A stretch of DNA of 34,173 nucleotides from Elizabethkingia argenteiflava (lineage in GTDB: Bacteria > Bacteroidota > Bacteroidia > Flavobacteriales > Weeksellaceae). This document shows, piece after piece, positions 1 through 8,754 of this stretch. The stretch's first letter is position 1, and each line of letters opens with the position of its first letter. The position numbers were made by a program, and so were the translations under genes. The stretch is from positions 1-34,173 of the forward strand of contig NZ_JAAABJ010000525.1 of NCBI RefSeq assembly GCF_009904105.1. The letters run 5' to 3'. Under the pieces are notes generated by a model. That model searched no databases. It was not told the origin of the DNA and saw only the letters and a program-made list of their open reading frames with translations.

Positions 1-93
1 CTATCCATAACTGGGGTATCGCATTATCACAACTTTATGTTAAATTTGGAGAGAGAATTCTCAAGGAAAAAAACAGCTTTTGAGGAGCATTAA
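1..93 (+). CDS. C-terminal end of an unidentified ORF (5' part outside window)
   Basis: Frame 1 is open from the first base to a TAA at 91-93, giving a 30-residue tail that ends in FSRKKTAFEEH. The tail is charged and I do not recognise its family. Ten bases further on begins an array of short direct repeats of a kind often found at insertion-sequence ends. A transposase C-terminus is therefore possible, but this is inference from position only. No start, domain or motif is visible, so chance coding cannot be excluded. Confidence 0.3.
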   Translation, partial: LSITGVSHYHNFMLNLEREFSRKKTAFEEH

Positions 94-102
94 TTTAGAA
101 CC

Positions 103-180
103 TGACACAGTTCGGGTGACACTCCCTATTTATGACACAGTTCGCGATACACCCTCCGATACACCCTCGGTCAGTGTCCT
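103..180. repeat. Array of short direct repeats, possible IS end
   Basis: TGACACAGTTCG occurs at 103-114 and again at 133-144. CGATACACCCTC occurs twice head to tail at 145-156 and 157-168. The block ends with GGTCAGTGTCC, an inverted relative of the GACAC core. Multiple short repeats next to an ORF end resemble the terminal arrays of IS21-like and related elements. No partner end or target duplication can be checked inside the window. Confidence 0.45.
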
Positions 181-573
181 TTTATTTTTTTTAATTTCTA
201 TTGCTGGTCGTTTGAATTATATGCGGACGATGTTCAATTGCTTACATTTAGTTTATGCTTTTAATATCTCAGGTTAACATGGGGCACAAAGTATTCTTAG
301 CCTCGATTTATAGGTATATAACTTCTGTTACTTAAGTATTCCAGGAAATCTATTCCCTTTCCATAAATGTATGATCATCTTGTTTTTTATGAATGATAAG
401 GCTTAAAATTTGTCATCAGTTCTAATTACCCATAGATGAATCGATTTATATAGAAATAAAAATCTTTTTTGGTATTTTTCATATACTCCATATGCGAAAC
501 TCTTTCAGGGAGTTTATTCCCCAAAAGGATGACTTTTCAAAAGCCATCCCTGGGGTTTGATTCGTTATCTATG
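181..573. other. Intergenic region with a hairpin downstream of ssb
   Basis: No credible gene is seen here. At 519-555 there is a strong imperfect hairpin: CCCC at 519-522 pairs with GGGG at 552-555, GGATG at 527-531 with CATCC at 545-549, and CTTTT at 533-537 with AAAAG at 539-543. A second small stem, AAACTC/GAGTTT, lies at about 497-515. Both lie just 3' of ssb on the minus strand and could end or stabilise its transcript. The rest is A+T-rich and without visible structure. Confidence 0.4.
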
Positions 574-897
574 TTATTTTATCATCAGCACTTCCTCTAC
601 TCTAATTTCGGTTATAAAACGTCTCATACCTTCTTTATCTTCATACTCCCGATAGGTTAGCTTACCTTCAATAGCAATCTCTTTTCCTTTGCTTACATAT
701 TTTTCAAATATTTCAGCCAGTTTTCCAAAAGCTATCAATTGATGCCATTGGGTTTCTTCTACTTTCTCTCCTTGGGTATTGGTATAATAGTCATTTGTAG
801 CTAAACTTACGGATGCTTTCATCCCTTTGTTAAATTGAGTGATTTCTACCTCTTTACCCGTGTGTCCGAATAAAATAACTTTGTTTCTCAGTGTCAT
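574..897 (-). CDS. ssb: Single-stranded DNA-binding protein (SSB)
   Basis: This is an OB-fold protein that binds single-stranded DNA in replication, repair and recombination. The start is taken at the ATG at 897, giving 107 residues beginning MTLRNKVILFGHTGKEVE. An upstream TTG at 942 would add 15 residues unlike the family. The family pattern is clear: an N-terminal strand with GHTGKEVE, a central WHQLIAFGKLAEI strand-helix, then KGKEIAIEGKLTYREYED. The protein stops soon after the OB fold, so the acidic C-terminal tail that recruits partners in long SSBs is missing. It ends EEVLMIK. Short single-domain SSBs of this kind are common as second copies in Bacteroidota, so this is probably an accessory SSB and not the main one. 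Confidence 0.9.
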   Translation of the reverse strand: MTLRNKVILFGHTGKEVEITQFNKGMKASVSLATNDYYTNTQGEKVEETQWHQLIAFGKLAEIFEKYVSKGKEIAIEGKLTYREYEDKEGMRRFITEIRVEEVLMIK

Positions 898-956
898 GAT
901 TTTGGTTTTTAAGGTTATACTTCCATGATTTTGCTGATCCAAAGTTGCCTATAATC

Positions 957-964
957 CAAAAATA
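957..964 (-). promoter_or_regulatory. Candidate -7 element of ssb
   Basis: On the minus strand this reads TATTTTTG, matching the Bacteroidota -7 consensus TAnnTTTG. It lies about 60 bp upstream of the ssb ATG at 897. No matching -33 TTTG is seen at 19-21 bp. Confidence 0.4.
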
Positions 965-1021
965 TAATCGGTAAAAAAATATTTATAATCATTTGTAGTC
1001 GTTTGTAAATGAATAATTTAT

Positions 1022-1029
1022 TATATTTG
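1022..1029 (+). promoter_or_regulatory. Candidate -7 element of the zinc-finger gene
   Basis: TATATTTG matches TAnnTTTG, 20 bp before the ATG at 1050. TTTG motifs lie upstream at 992-995 and 1002-1005, at spacings of 26 and 16 bp. Neither is the preferred 19-21, so the -33 assignment is open. Confidence 0.45.
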
Positions 1030-1049
1030 AGAAGCTTAATAAAATAGCC

Positions 1050-1409
1050 ATGCAGGTTTGTCTTGAATGTGGAGATAAGATGTTAGGACGTTCTGATAAG
1101 AAATTTTGTTCGGACGGCTGTCGTAATGCTTATAACAATAAACACAATAAAGACTATACTAATCTCATGCGCAATACCCATAATCGTTTGCGCAAAAATT
1201 ATCGTATTCTTTGTCAGGTTAATGAAGAGGGTAAGACTAAAGTATCGAGGCAGAAGCTAGTGGCTTTAGGTTTTGATTTTAATTTTATTACCCAAACTAT
1301 TATCTATAAGAATGGTTCTGAGTATAGATTTGTGTATGATCAGGGGTATAAAATACTGGAAGAAAACTGGATTTTATTGGTGAGAAAGTACCGATCTAGT
1401 CATCCATAA
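1050..1409 (+). CDS. Small zinc-ribbon protein of unknown function
   Basis: A 119-residue protein. The first 25 residues carry CLEC and then CSDGC, a four-cysteine treble-clef or zinc-ribbon pattern (CxxC-x14-CxxxC) as in proteins annotated as DUF2116-like zinc ribbons. A basic stretch rich in Asn, Lys and Arg follows (about 28-55), then a mixed alpha/beta C-terminal part with aromatic residues. The pattern suggests nucleic acid binding, which is inference. No enzymatic motif is seen. It is transcribed divergently from ssb and followed by a short terminator-like hairpin. I recognise it only as a conserved hypothetical type in Sphingobacteriales-like genomes. Confidence 0.75.
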   Translation: MQVCLECGDKMLGRSDKKFCSDGCRNAYNNKHNKDYTNLMRNTHNRLRKNYRILCQVNEEGKTKVSRQKLVALGFDFNFITQTIIYKNGSEYRFVYDQGYKILEENWILLVRKYRSSHP

Positions 1410-1420
1410 GAATATACATT

Positions 1421-1447
1421 AAGCCTTTAAAGCTGATGGCTTTTTTT
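1421..1447 (+). terminator. Weak intrinsic terminator
   Basis: AAGCC at 1421-1425 pairs with GGCTT at 1438-1442, followed by a T run to 1447. The stem is only 5 bp, so it is probably weak. It would end the zinc-finger transcript just before the lipid kinase promoter. Confidence 0.45.
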
Positions 1448-1448
1448 G

Positions 1449-1456
1449 TACCTTTG
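1449..1456 (+). promoter_or_regulatory. -7 element of the lipid kinase gene
   Basis: TACCTTTG matches TAnnTTTG, 13 bp before the ATG at 1470. TTTA at 1426-1429 lies 19 bp upstream, a near match to the -33 TTTG. Confidence 0.5.
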
Positions 1457-1469
1457 ACATTTCAAATTC

Positions 1470-2330
1470 ATGGATGCAGTATTTATCATAAATCCGTTTT
1501 CGGCCAAACAACAGTATAAATCTTTTTTAGAAAAACTTACAAAAAAATATCCAGAAGCCAATTTTTTGCTCTCACAATCTATAGAAGATACACATAGATT
1601 TATAGATGCCCATTTTGACTGTGCAAATATTTTTGTAGCAGTAGGGGGCGATGGTACCATCTCTACGGTGGCTCAAAAGTTAATTAATACAGATAAAATC
1701 CTGGCAGCTTTTCCCTTGGGATCGGGGAATGGCTTTTCTAACGAAACTCAATTTACTCAAGATATAGCAGATCTTTTACAAAAAATAAAAAACAAAAGAT
1801 TTTATAAAATAGACACCGTTATGATCAATAACCATTTATCTATTAATATATCGGGAATAGGATTTGATGCTGAAGTGATTAACAGATTTGAAAAAACCAG
1901 TCGTGGATTTACCAATTATTTAAAAACTACCTTAAAAACATTTTTTGGGTATCAGCCTGTGCAGGTGGAATTTGAAGAAAAATATAAGCGCTATAATGGA
2001 AATTATCTAATGATGAATGTTGCCAATACCCGCCAGTTTGGCAATCATGCTTATATAGCACCACAGGCTAATTATAGAGACGGTATGGTGGATATAGTAT
2101 TGGTTAAAAAATTCCCATGGTGGTACTCCTTTAATTTTGCTTTTAGAATGTTTACCAAAAGTCTAAAAGGAAGTCATTATCTCACTTATTTTCGAGTTTC
2201 TAAACTGAGCTGTAAGGTGGAAAATTCAAAAGCTTGGCATTTAGATGGGGAAGGTTTAAACATAAACTCTCCTGTAGAGATAAAAGTGCTGCCTCATAGT
2301 TTAAATGTTTTAGGAAATCAGGTTTCCTAA
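1470..2330 (+). CDS. Diacylglycerol/lipid kinase family protein (YegS/LCB5 type)
   Basis: A 286-residue protein of the DAGK catalytic superfamily. It transfers phosphate from ATP to a lipid hydroxyl, probably diacylglycerol or a related lipid, at the cytoplasmic face of the membrane. The N-terminal Rossmann-like domain has FIINPFSAK at about 5-13, the nucleotide-binding GGDGT at 59-63 and the glycine-rich loop PLGSGNGFSNE at about 87-97. The C-terminal beta-sandwich contains the family-typical GIGFDAEV and DGMVDIVLVKK, ending with HLDGEG. Length is normal for the family. The ATG at 1470 follows a good -7 element. The exact lipid substrate cannot be read from the sequence. Confidence 0.9.
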   Translation: MDAVFIINPFSAKQQYKSFLEKLTKKYPEANFLLSQSIEDTHRFIDAHFDCANIFVAVGGDGTISTVAQKLINTDKILAAFPLGSGNGFSNETQFTQDIADLLQKIKNKRFYKIDTVMINNHLSINISGIGFDAEVINRFEKTSRGFTNYLKTTLKTFFGYQPVQVEFEEKYKRYNGNYLMMNVANTRQFGNHAYIAPQANYRDGMVDIVLVKKFPWWYSFNFAFRMFTKSLKGSHYLTYFRVSKLSCKVENSKAWHLDGEGLNINSPVEIKVLPHSLNVLGNQVS

Positions 2331-2420
2331 ACTCAGCAGTACTTTGCGTATAAGCAGATTTTCACTCTTTCTCTCTTATATTGTATTTTTTATAGCATTT
2401 TTGTAACAAATTAAATTAAA

Positions 2421-2453
2421 TTTGAACTACTTATTTGTATACAAGTAGTTTTG
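2421..2453 (+). promoter_or_regulatory. Promoter of the C1 peptidase with an inverted repeat in the spacer
   Basis: TTTG at 2421-2424 and TAGTTTTG at 2446-2453 form a Bacteroidota -33/-7 pair with 21 bp between them. The spacer contains a perfect 8-bp inverted repeat, AACTACTT at 2425-2432 and AAGTAGTT at 2443-2450, that overlaps the -7 element. That is the position of a repressor operator. The ATG at 2475 lies 21 bp after the -7. Confidence 0.55.
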
Positions 2454-2474
2454 GTAATTTAATTTAATATTACA

Positions 2475-3671
2475 ATGAAAAAGAGAAAAATGTTATTGCT
2501 TACTTTACTTACGGTAGGCAGTCTGGCTTTTGCTCAAGATAACTTGATCAATAGTTTAAAGAGTAACCAGTCAGAAAATCCAGATTTTAAGTTCACAACT
2601 CTCAAGGAAGTCGGAAGAACTTCGGTTAAGGACCAAGGTTCCTCGGGAACTTGCTGGAGTTATTCCGGAAATTCCTTTATAGAGTCTGAAATGATAAGAA
2701 TGGGAAAACCTGTAGTCGATTTAGCAGAAATTTTTACAGCTCGTAATGTTTATCGCGATAAAGCAAAGCGGTATGTGTTATTTGGAGGAGCGCTTGAATG
2801 GGGTGATGGAGGAGAGCTACACGATGTTATTAATATGTATAGAAAATATGGAGCCGTTCCTCAGCAAGTCTATTCAGGTTTAGCTTTGGGGCAGACCAGA
2901 AATAATTTTGGAGAGATGCAGGCAGTTATAAAATCCATGTTGGATACTTATGTCAAAAATCCACAAGGAAAGCTTTCTCCTAATTGGTTAGAGAATGTTG
3001 ATAATGTTATAGACAGTTATCTAGGTCAGGCACCCAAGGAGTTCACCTATAAAGGCAAGCGTTACACGCCGCAAACATTCGCTAAGGAGGTGGTAGGGAT
3101 TAATCCAGATGATTATGTAGAACTTACTTCTTATAAGGATTATCCATATTACCAGCGCTTTGTAACTCCTGTACCCGATAACTGGAGTCATGATAGCATG
3201 TGGAATGTACCTATGGCAGATCTAACAAAAATTATTGACAATGCAGTAGACAAGGGTTATTCTGTCGGATGGGCTACGGATGTTTCAGAACCCTATTTTT
3301 CTTATAAGAACGGAGTGGCTTATGTACCGGATATCGATTTAAACCATATCGATGCAGAGGTTAAGGCCAGTCTTTTTAAAGGTTCCAGGCCTGATAAAAA
3401 AATTACCGAAGATATGAGGCAAGAAGCGTTGAATAATCTAACCACTACCGATGATCACGGTATGCAAATTGTAGGTTTAGCCAAGGATCAAACGGGGAAA
3501 GAATATTATATGGTGAAAAATTCCTGGGGGCTTACCAATGACTTTCAGGGTTATCTATATGTAACAAAGCCTTATGTTCAATACAAAACTACTGGAATTC
3601 TTGTGCATAAAAATGCCATTCCAAAAGATATTATAAATAAAATGAAGCCTAAGACAGGGATCGGAATATAG
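2475..3671 (+). CDS. Secreted C1-family cysteine peptidase (bleomycin hydrolase/PepC-like)
   Basis: A 398-residue papain-fold aminopeptidase of the bleomycin hydrolase/PepC branch. A signal peptide is clear: basic MKKRK, a hydrophobic core and a likely cleavage after AFA at about residue 20. The protein therefore acts in the periplasm or outside the cell, unlike classical cytoplasmic PepC. The catalytic set is intact: oxyanion Gln54 in VKDQG, Cys60 in SSGTCWSY, His328 in DDHGMQIVG and Asn349 in VKNSWG. The long insert between Cys and His (about 100-310) is typical of this subfamily. It is monocistronic, with its own promoter and a strong terminator. Its role is presumably peptide scavenging (inference). 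Confidence 0.9.
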   Translation: MKKRKMLLLTLLTVGSLAFAQDNLINSLKSNQSENPDFKFTTLKEVGRTSVKDQGSSGTCWSYSGNSFIESEMIRMGKPVVDLAEIFTARNVYRDKAKRYVLFGGALEWGDGGELHDVINMYRKYGAVPQQVYSGLALGQTRNNFGEMQAVIKSMLDTYVKNPQGKLSPNWLENVDNVIDSYLGQAPKEFTYKGKRYTPQTFAKEVVGINPDDYVELTSYKDYPYYQRFVTPVPDNWSHDSMWNVPMADLTKIIDNAVDKGYSVGWATDVSEPYFSYKNGVAYVPDIDLNHIDAEVKASLFKGSRPDKKITEDMRQEALNNLTTTDDHGMQIVGLAKDQTGKEYYMVKNSWGLTNDFQGYLYVTKPYVQYKTTGILVHKNAIPKDIINKMKPKTGIGI

Positions 3672-3698
3672 GGTATTGGATAGAATTTTTTATTAGTG

Positions 3699-3728
3699 AA
3701 AAATAGCCGATGTGCATCGGCTATTTTT
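3699..3728. terminator. Strong intrinsic terminator, bidirectional
   Basis: A perfect inverted repeat has arms 3699-3712 and 3715-3728 (AAAAATAGCCGATG and its complement). The A and T flanks make it work in both directions. It closes the C1 peptidase transcript. Confidence 0.9.
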
Positions 3729-4019
3729 ATTCGTTTTTTTTAATAGGGCTCACTGAGCTTAAACCTGAGTGGATAATTGATCGTTATCCTGAACCTAAAA
3801 AAAGCAAAGAAGCGATCAATACTGTCATTTTTTACTTTTATTTTTTAGCACAAGTTTTTAAGATATATAAGTGATGCCTGAAGACCCCTGGTTTCTAATA
3901 AGTAGAATCCCTATAGGTTAACCTTAATTCTGGATGTTTTTCTTTAATAAAATCAGCAAATTGCGCTAATATATAAGTGATAAAAGAAAAAGCTACCGAT
4001 GATGAAATGAGGTTTAAAA
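3729..4019. other. Intergenic region between the C1 peptidase and glpF
   Basis: No gene is seen. The only regular structure is an 8-bp inverted repeat, ATTGATCG at 3776-3783 and CGATCAAT at 3813-3820, with 29 nt between. It has no T run and no obvious promoter beside it. The region is the 3' flank of the minus-strand glp operon, and no clear terminator for glpF is visible. Confidence 0.35.
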
Positions 4020-4751
4020 CTATTGGAGTACTTTAAATAAACAAGCAGCAATCAGACCTCCTAGGATGGGACCTGCTACAGGAATCCATGCGTACGACCA
4101 CTGACTACTACCTTTAATAGGTAAAATAGCGTGCATGATCCGAGGACCTAAGTCCCTTGCAGGATTGATGGCATAGCCTGTAGTTCCTCCTAAGGATAAG
4201 CCAATAGCCCAAACTAAGAAGGCTACAGGTAAAGCACCTACACTACCTAAGCCTATCTTTGCAGAGGAATCCATTTCTATCTTTATATTAGCATCGCTAA
4301 TATAAAATATTACAAAAACCAGTACAAATGTGCCAATAATTTCGCTGGTGAGATTGGAAAAGGGTTTTGAAATAGCCGGAGTAGTGCTAAAGCAAGCAAG
4401 CTTAGCCGTTTCGTCTTCGGTAATTGCAAAATGATCCTTATGGAATAGCCATACCAAAAAGGCACCTATGAGGGCTCCTATCATTTGAGCACTTATAAAG
4501 GGTAAAACGGATTCCCAGGGAAATTTCCCCGCATAGGCTAATCCGATTGTTACAGCCGGATTCAGATGGGCACCACTGATGGGGCCTGCGACAGTAACTC
4601 CTATAAATACCGCTAAAGCCCATGCTGTGGAGATAACCATCCATCCTGAATTGTTTCCTTTAGTCCCTTTAAGAACCACATTGGCTACAACGCCGTCGCC
4701 CAAAAGTATAAGCAACATGGTCCCGAGTAATTCTGCTAGAAATGGTGTCAT
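4020..4751 (-). CDS. glpF: Glycerol uptake facilitator (MIP/aquaporin family)
   Basis: A 243-residue inner-membrane channel for facilitated glycerol diffusion. Six membrane helices and the two half-helix NPA motifs are visible: NPA at 64-66 (AHLNPAV) and NPA at 196-198 in AINPARD. The Asp after the second NPA-R (D200) is the residue that separates glycerol facilitators from water-only aquaporins. Length is a little under that of E. coli GlpF. It is the last gene of the glpD-glpK-glpF operon, 26 bp after glpK. Confidence 0.95.
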   Translation of the reverse strand: MTPFLAELLGTMLLILLGDGVVANVVLKGTKGNNSGWMVISTAWALAVFIGVTVAGPISGAHLNPAVTIGLAYAGKFPWESVLPFISAQMIGALIGAFLVWLFHKDHFAITEDETAKLACFSTTPAISKPFSNLTSEIIGTFVLVFVIFYISDANIKIEMDSSAKIGLGSVGALPVAFLVWAIGLSLGGTTGYAINPARDLGPRIMHAILPIKGSSQWSYAWIPVAGPILGGLIAACLFKVLQ

Positions 4752-4777
4752 ATAATTTTTTTTACTTGATTTATTAT

Positions 4778-6274
4778 TTATTCTTCTATCCAGCTTTGAG
4801 CGCGTTTTACCGCTTTGTGCCAGGATTCTAACATTTTATTGGATTTCTCTTCGTTTAAATTCGGCTGAAATTCTTTATCCACTACGTGTTGAGCATGAAT
4901 ATGCTCAATACTATCCCAAAAGCCTACGGCCAGACCAGCGAGATAAGCAGCTCCTAGAGCCGTAGTTTCCAGTGTTTTCGGGCGTATAATCTTAAAGCCA
5001 AATAAATCGGATTGTATTTGCATGAGCAAGTCGCTCGAAGAAGCCCCTCCATCTACCCTTAATTCTTTACTTTTAGTGTCAGCATCTGCTTCCATAGCTT
5101 TTACAATATCATAAACCTGAAAAGCTATCCCTTCTAAAGTAGCCCTTGCGATATGAGCGTTGGTCGTACCGCGAGTTATGCCTATCAGGGTGCCACGTGC
5201 ATATTGGTCCCAATAAGGAGCGCCTAGACCTGTGAGCGCAGGCACAAAGTAAGCGCCTCCATTGTCTTCTACTGTCGAGGCCAGTTGGTTAACATCAGAA
5301 GCGTGATCAATAATTTTTAAGCCATCCCTTAACCATTGTATAGCAGCTCCTCCTACAAATACACTTCCCTCAAGGGCATAATTAACTTTACCATTGATTT
5401 TCCAAGCTACCGTGGTGAGCAGATTATTTTTAGAATAAACCGCCTCTTTCCCCGTGTTCATCAGTAAGAAGCAGCCTGTACCATATGTATTTTTCACCAT
5501 GCCCGGTTGGATGCACATTTGACCGAATAAAGCCGCCTGCTGATCTCCTGCTATGCCAGCGATTGGAATTTTTGTAGAAAACAAGGTGGTAGAAGTTTCC
5601 CCGTAGACCTCACTGCTCTGTTTAATCTCAGGGAGCATGGCCCGTGGAATATCGAAGAGTTTTAATAATTCATCATCCCAATCCAATGTGCGAATATTGA
5701 ATAACATTGTTCTACTAGCGTTCGACACATCTGTAATGAACATTTTTCCCCGGGTTAATTTCCATATAAGCCAGGTATCTACTGTTCCAAAGCAAAGATC
5801 ACCTGCTTCAGCCTTCTCTCTTGCACCTTGAACATTATCCAGAATCCATTTTAATTTGGTGGCCGAAAAATAGGCGTCTAAAACGAGTCCGGTTTTCTTT
5901 TTAATATTGTCGGCGTGTCCTTGTTTTTTTAATTCATTACAATAGTTGGAGGTTCTTCTATCTTGCCAAACAATAGCATTGTAGATAGGTTCACTCGTAT
6001 GGCGATCCCACACTATAGTGGTTTCTCTTTGATTGGTAATTCCAATTCCAGCTACTTCCAATCCAGAAATCCCCGCTTTTGCTATTACCTCTGCAGCCAC
6101 TGAAATTTGGGAAGACCAAATTTCATATGGATCGTGCTCTACCCAGCCTGGGGTGGGGAAAATTTGTTCGAAACTGCGTTGGGATACAAATTTAATTTCT
6201 CCGCTTTTATCGAAAAGTATTGCGCGTGAAGAGGTGGTCCCTTGGTCAAGTGCTAAAATTAACTTTTCATTCAT
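4778..6274 (-). CDS. glpK: Glycerol kinase
   Basis: A 498-residue FGGY-family kinase that makes glycerol 3-phosphate from glycerol and ATP, trapping glycerol in the cytoplasm. The N-terminal phosphate-binding loop [11 protein letters not shown] lies at about 8-18. The substrate-site GITNQRET and WQDRRT motifs follow, then [11 protein letters not shown] and the C-terminal [12 protein letters not shown] adenosine motif. Full length is as in E. coli (about 500). It begins 5 bp after glpD and lies upstream of glpF, so the three products work in sequence: uptake, phosphorylation, oxidation. Confidence 0.97.
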   Translation of the reverse strand: MNEKLILALDQGTTSSRAILFDKSGEIKFVSQRSFEQIFPTPGWVEHDPYEIWSSQISVAAEVIAKAGISGLEVAGIGITNQRETTIVWDRHTSEPIYNAIVWQDRRTSNYCNELKKQGHADNIKKKTGLVLDAYFSATKLKWILDNVQGAREKAEAGDLCFGTVDTWLIWKLTRGKMFITDVSNASRTMLFNIRTLDWDDELLKLFDIPRAMLPEIKQSSEVYGETSTTLFSTKIPIAGIAGDQQAALFGQMCIQPGMVKNTYGTGCFLLMNTGKEAVYSKNNLLTTVAWKINGKVNYALEGSVFVGGAAIQWLRDGLKIIDHASDVNQLASTVEDNGGAYFVPALTGLGAPYWDQYARGTLIGITRGTTNAHIARATLEGIAFQVYDIVKAMEADADTKSKELRVDGGASSSDLLMQIQSDLFGFKIIRPKTLETTALGAAYLAGLAVGFWDSIEHIHAQHVVDKEFQPNLNEEKSNKMLESWHKAVKRAQSWIEE

Positions 6275-6279
6275 TATAA

Positions 6280-7887
6280 TTAATTTACTTGTTTTTTTTC
6301 TAATTCAGTAGGGTGATAAGGCACTAAAAGATATTCTTGAGCCAATGCAATAAATTTTTTAGTTTCTTGTTCAATTTTTTGCGGATTCCAATCTCTTTCG
6401 TTAGCAAAAATATGCGCTATTTTTTGAGCGGAATCTATAGCTGCTCTAGCATCTAAAAACAGAAGACGTACTCTTCTCGCCAACACATCTTCTATCGTTT
6501 CAGCCATTTCATGTCTAATAGCCCAGATGACTTCGGCTACTGTAAACTCATGTTGTGGATGGATTTTTTCTGCGAATTTAGGATTTTCTTTTTCTAAAGT
6601 TTTTAGTTTTGCAATATCGGAACCGTATACGTATAAATGATTGCTTCTATCTACACTTTCAGCAAGCATATTTCCGTGGATAGAAAGATTTTTTGTTTTT
6701 GAAAGCTCTTTTGGGAGCTGATGTACTTCAATAGCTTTATCTATAGTATCCTCTGCCATTTGTCGGTAAGTCGTCCATTTACCTCCGGTAATCGTAATGA
6801 GTCCCGTTTCGGAAGTAATGACTTTATGGCTTCGGGAAACCTCTTTTGTGCTTTTGCTGCCATCTTTAGGAGCGGCTAGAGGTCGTAAGCCTGCAAAAAC
6901 GGAGAGTACGTCCTCTTTTGTAGGTTTTTTTGATAAATATTGATGAGCGGTTTGCAAAACAAAACCTATTTCAGTTTCCAGAGCTTTTGGTTCGAAACTC
7001 GGCTCGGCTACTAATGTATCTGTTGTTCCTACCAGAGCTCTTCCATGCCATGGTACGACGAAAAGTACCCTTCCATCAGATGTTTTAGGTATCATGATCG
7101 CGTCATTACTCTTCAGGAAGGATTGGTCTAGCACTAAGTGGATTCCCTGACTAGGGACGACGAATTTTCCATGTTTCGGATCGTTCATCGTAAGAATCTC
7201 ATTGGTGAAAACTCCAGTAGCGTTAACCACTACCTTAGCGTTGATTTTGTAGTGCTCTTTTGTAAATTGATCTTCCGCCACTACTCCTGTAACCTTATTG
7301 TTCTCATTTTTTATAAGATTCACCACCTTAGTATAATTGATCGCTGTACCTCCTTTTTCCACTATGGTTTGAGCTAAATTTATGGCCAGACGTGAATCGT
7401 CAAATTGACCATCCTGGTAGAGAACGCCACTGCTTAAACCTTTTTGCTCTATATTAGGCAGTTTTTCAATAGTTTTTGCCTTATTGAGGTATTTTGTTTT
7501 TCCTAAACTTAATTTACCAGCTAGGAAATCGTAAATAGACAGTCCTATTTTGTAATAAAATCCTCCCCACCAAGTGTAGTTTGGTATGATAAAAGATTGG
7601 TTTTTAACGAGATGTGCTGCATTTTTTGCCAAGAGCCCTCTTTCAAATAAAGCTTCTTTCACAAGGTCTATATAACCTTGTGCCATATATCTCACGCCGC
7701 CGTGTACCAGTTTAGTACTTCGGCTGGAAGTGGCTTTTGCAAAATCATGTGATTCTAGCAATAAGGTTTTGAACCCGCGAGTCGTTGCATCTAGTGCAGC
7801 ACCTAGGCCACTAGCTCCTCCTCCAATAATCACAAAATCCCATTCTTGATTTTGTAAAATCTTTCTGAGTTCTTCTTTTCTTTTCAT
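6280..7887 (-). CDS. glpD: Aerobic glycerol-3-phosphate dehydrogenase
   Basis: A 535-residue FAD flavoprotein oxidising glycerol 3-phosphate to dihydroxyacetone phosphate and passing electrons to quinone at the membrane. The start is the ATG at 7887 (MKRKEELRK). An in-frame extension to 7938 is possible but would overlap the promoter region. The dinucleotide-binding motif [11 protein letters not shown] lies at about 21-31, followed by the [16 protein letters not shown] motif of the family. A C-terminal helical domain with the [18 protein letters not shown]-like segment completes it. It is the first gene of the glp operon and faces a DeoR-type regulator, which is the expected repressor. Confidence 0.95.
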   Translation of the reverse strand: MKRKEELRKILQNQEWDFVIIGGGASGLGAALDATTRGFKTLLLESHDFAKATSSRSTKLVHGGVRYMAQGYIDLVKEALFERGLLAKNAAHLVKNQSFIIPNYTWWGGFYYKIGLSIYDFLAGKLSLGKTKYLNKAKTIEKLPNIEQKGLSSGVLYQDGQFDDSRLAINLAQTIVEKGGTAINYTKVVNLIKNENNKVTGVVAEDQFTKEHYKINAKVVVNATGVFTNEILTMNDPKHGKFVVPSQGIHLVLDQSFLKSNDAIMIPKTSDGRVLFVVPWHGRALVGTTDTLVAEPSFEPKALETEIGFVLQTAHQYLSKKPTKEDVLSVFAGLRPLAAPKDGSKSTKEVSRSHKVITSETGLITITGGKWTTYRQMAEDTIDKAIEVHQLPKELSKTKNLSIHGNMLAESVDRSNHLYVYGSDIAKLKTLEKENPKFAEKIHPQHEFTVAEVIWAIRHEMAETIEDVLARRVRLLFLDARAAIDSAQKIAHIFANERDWNPQKIEQETKKFIALAQEYLLVPYHPTELEKKQVN

Positions 7888-7912
7888 TTTGTTTCGTTTA
7901 ATATGACTTTTG

Positions 7913-7935
7913 TAAAAATATGAAATTTTTCGAAA
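7913..7935 (-). promoter_or_regulatory. Candidate glpD promoter and GlpR-like operator
   Basis: On the minus strand, TATTTTTA at 7920-7913 is a one-mismatch -7 element, 25 bp upstream of the glpD start. The palindrome TTTCGAAA at 7928-7935 lies just upstream, in the -33/-7 spacer. A TTCGAA core is reminiscent of the TTCG core of E. coli GlpR sites. Together with the divergent regulator this is a plausible repressor site, but the assignment is inference. Confidence 0.4.
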
Positions 7936-7963
7936 CATTAAAAATAAAATCTGTGATTTTTTT

Positions 7964-7971
7964 TACATTTG
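7964..7971 (+). promoter_or_regulatory. -7 element of the DeoR/GlpR regulator
   Basis: TACATTTG matches TAnnTTTG, 24 bp before the ATG at 7996. A TTG at 7969 lies inside this element and so is unlikely to be the translation start. Confidence 0.5.
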
Positions 7972-7995
7972 AAAGCATATAAAAACAAAAATTCA

Positions 7996-8754
7996 ATGAT
8001 AGCCAGACACAATAAAATCTTAAAGGATTTGGAAAAAAAAGAATATTTATTGGTGCAAGATCTCTGCGAGAAATATAATGTATCTTCAGTAACGATTAGG
8101 AAGGATTTAAGTTATCTAGAAAGCTTAGGTTTGTTATACCGAACACATGGGGGTGCTAGCAAAAAATCGCGCTTTGCTTATGAAGAAAACGTTAATGAAA
8201 AAGAAAATATTAATGTAGAATCAAAACAGGTAATTGCCAAAGCAGCTTCTAAAATGATCGATGAAAACGATTCTATTATCATAGCTTCCGGTACTACCAT
8301 GCATTATTTGGCCAGAGCTTTGGAGCGTTTTCATAAATTAACGGTATTAACGTCTTCTCTAAGAGCCGCACTGGAACTCTGTTCCATGCCCAATATTGTC
8401 GTAATACAGTTAGGAGGGGAGGTGCGCAAGAGTTCAGCATCCATTGTAGGGTCTATATCAGAAGAAGTCCTTAAACAGTTTTCTTGCCGAAAGCTTTTTT
8501 TAGGTGTCGATGGCATTGATTTAGATTTTGGAATTAGTTGCTCCAGCGCTGCAGAGGCACATCTCAATCAGGCGATGATCGCATGTGCTGAAAAAGTTAT
8601 CGTATTAGCAGACTCTTCTAAAGTCAATAAAAAGGGTTTTGGTAAAATCGCAGATATAGACAGGGTAGATACCATTATTACCGATAAACATATAGATATT
8701 GAAATAAAGGCGAAACTAGAAGATTTAGGGGTAGCAGTGGTGATGGCTGAATAA
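7996..8754 (+). CDS. glpR: DeoR/GlpR-family transcriptional regulator
   Basis: A 252-residue DeoR-family protein from the ATG at 7996 (MIARHNKIL). The N-terminal winged helix-turn-helix is clear: LVQDLCEKYNVSSVTIRKDL, followed by LLYRTHGGA. The C-terminal sugar-phosphate sensor domain has the family-typical IASGTTMHYLARAL, LGGEVRKSSASIVG, FLGVDGID and VLADSSKVNKKGF segments. Family members repress carbon-use operons and are released by a phosphorylated sugar or polyol. The divergent placement against glpD-glpK-glpF makes glycerol 3-phosphate the likely effector and that operon the likely target. This is inference from context. Confidence 0.88.
   Translation: MIARHNKILKDLEKKEYLLVQDLCEKYNVSSVTIRKDLSYLESLGLLYRTHGGASKKSRFAYEENVNEKENINVESKQVIAKAASKMIDENDSIIIASGTTMHYLARALERFHKLTVLTSSLRAALELCSMPNIVVIQLGGEVRKSSASIVGSISEEVLKQFSCRKLFLGVDGIDLDFGISCSSAAEAHLNQAMIACAEKVIVLADSSKVNKKGFGKIADIDRVDTIITDKHIDIEIKAKLEDLGVAVVMAE

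Noticed and set aside
1448-1457. CTnDOT-type attachment core (GTAnnTTTGC)
   Set aside because: GTACCTTTGA matches nine of ten positions, but it is the -7 element of an intact core gene far from the island and has no element beside it.
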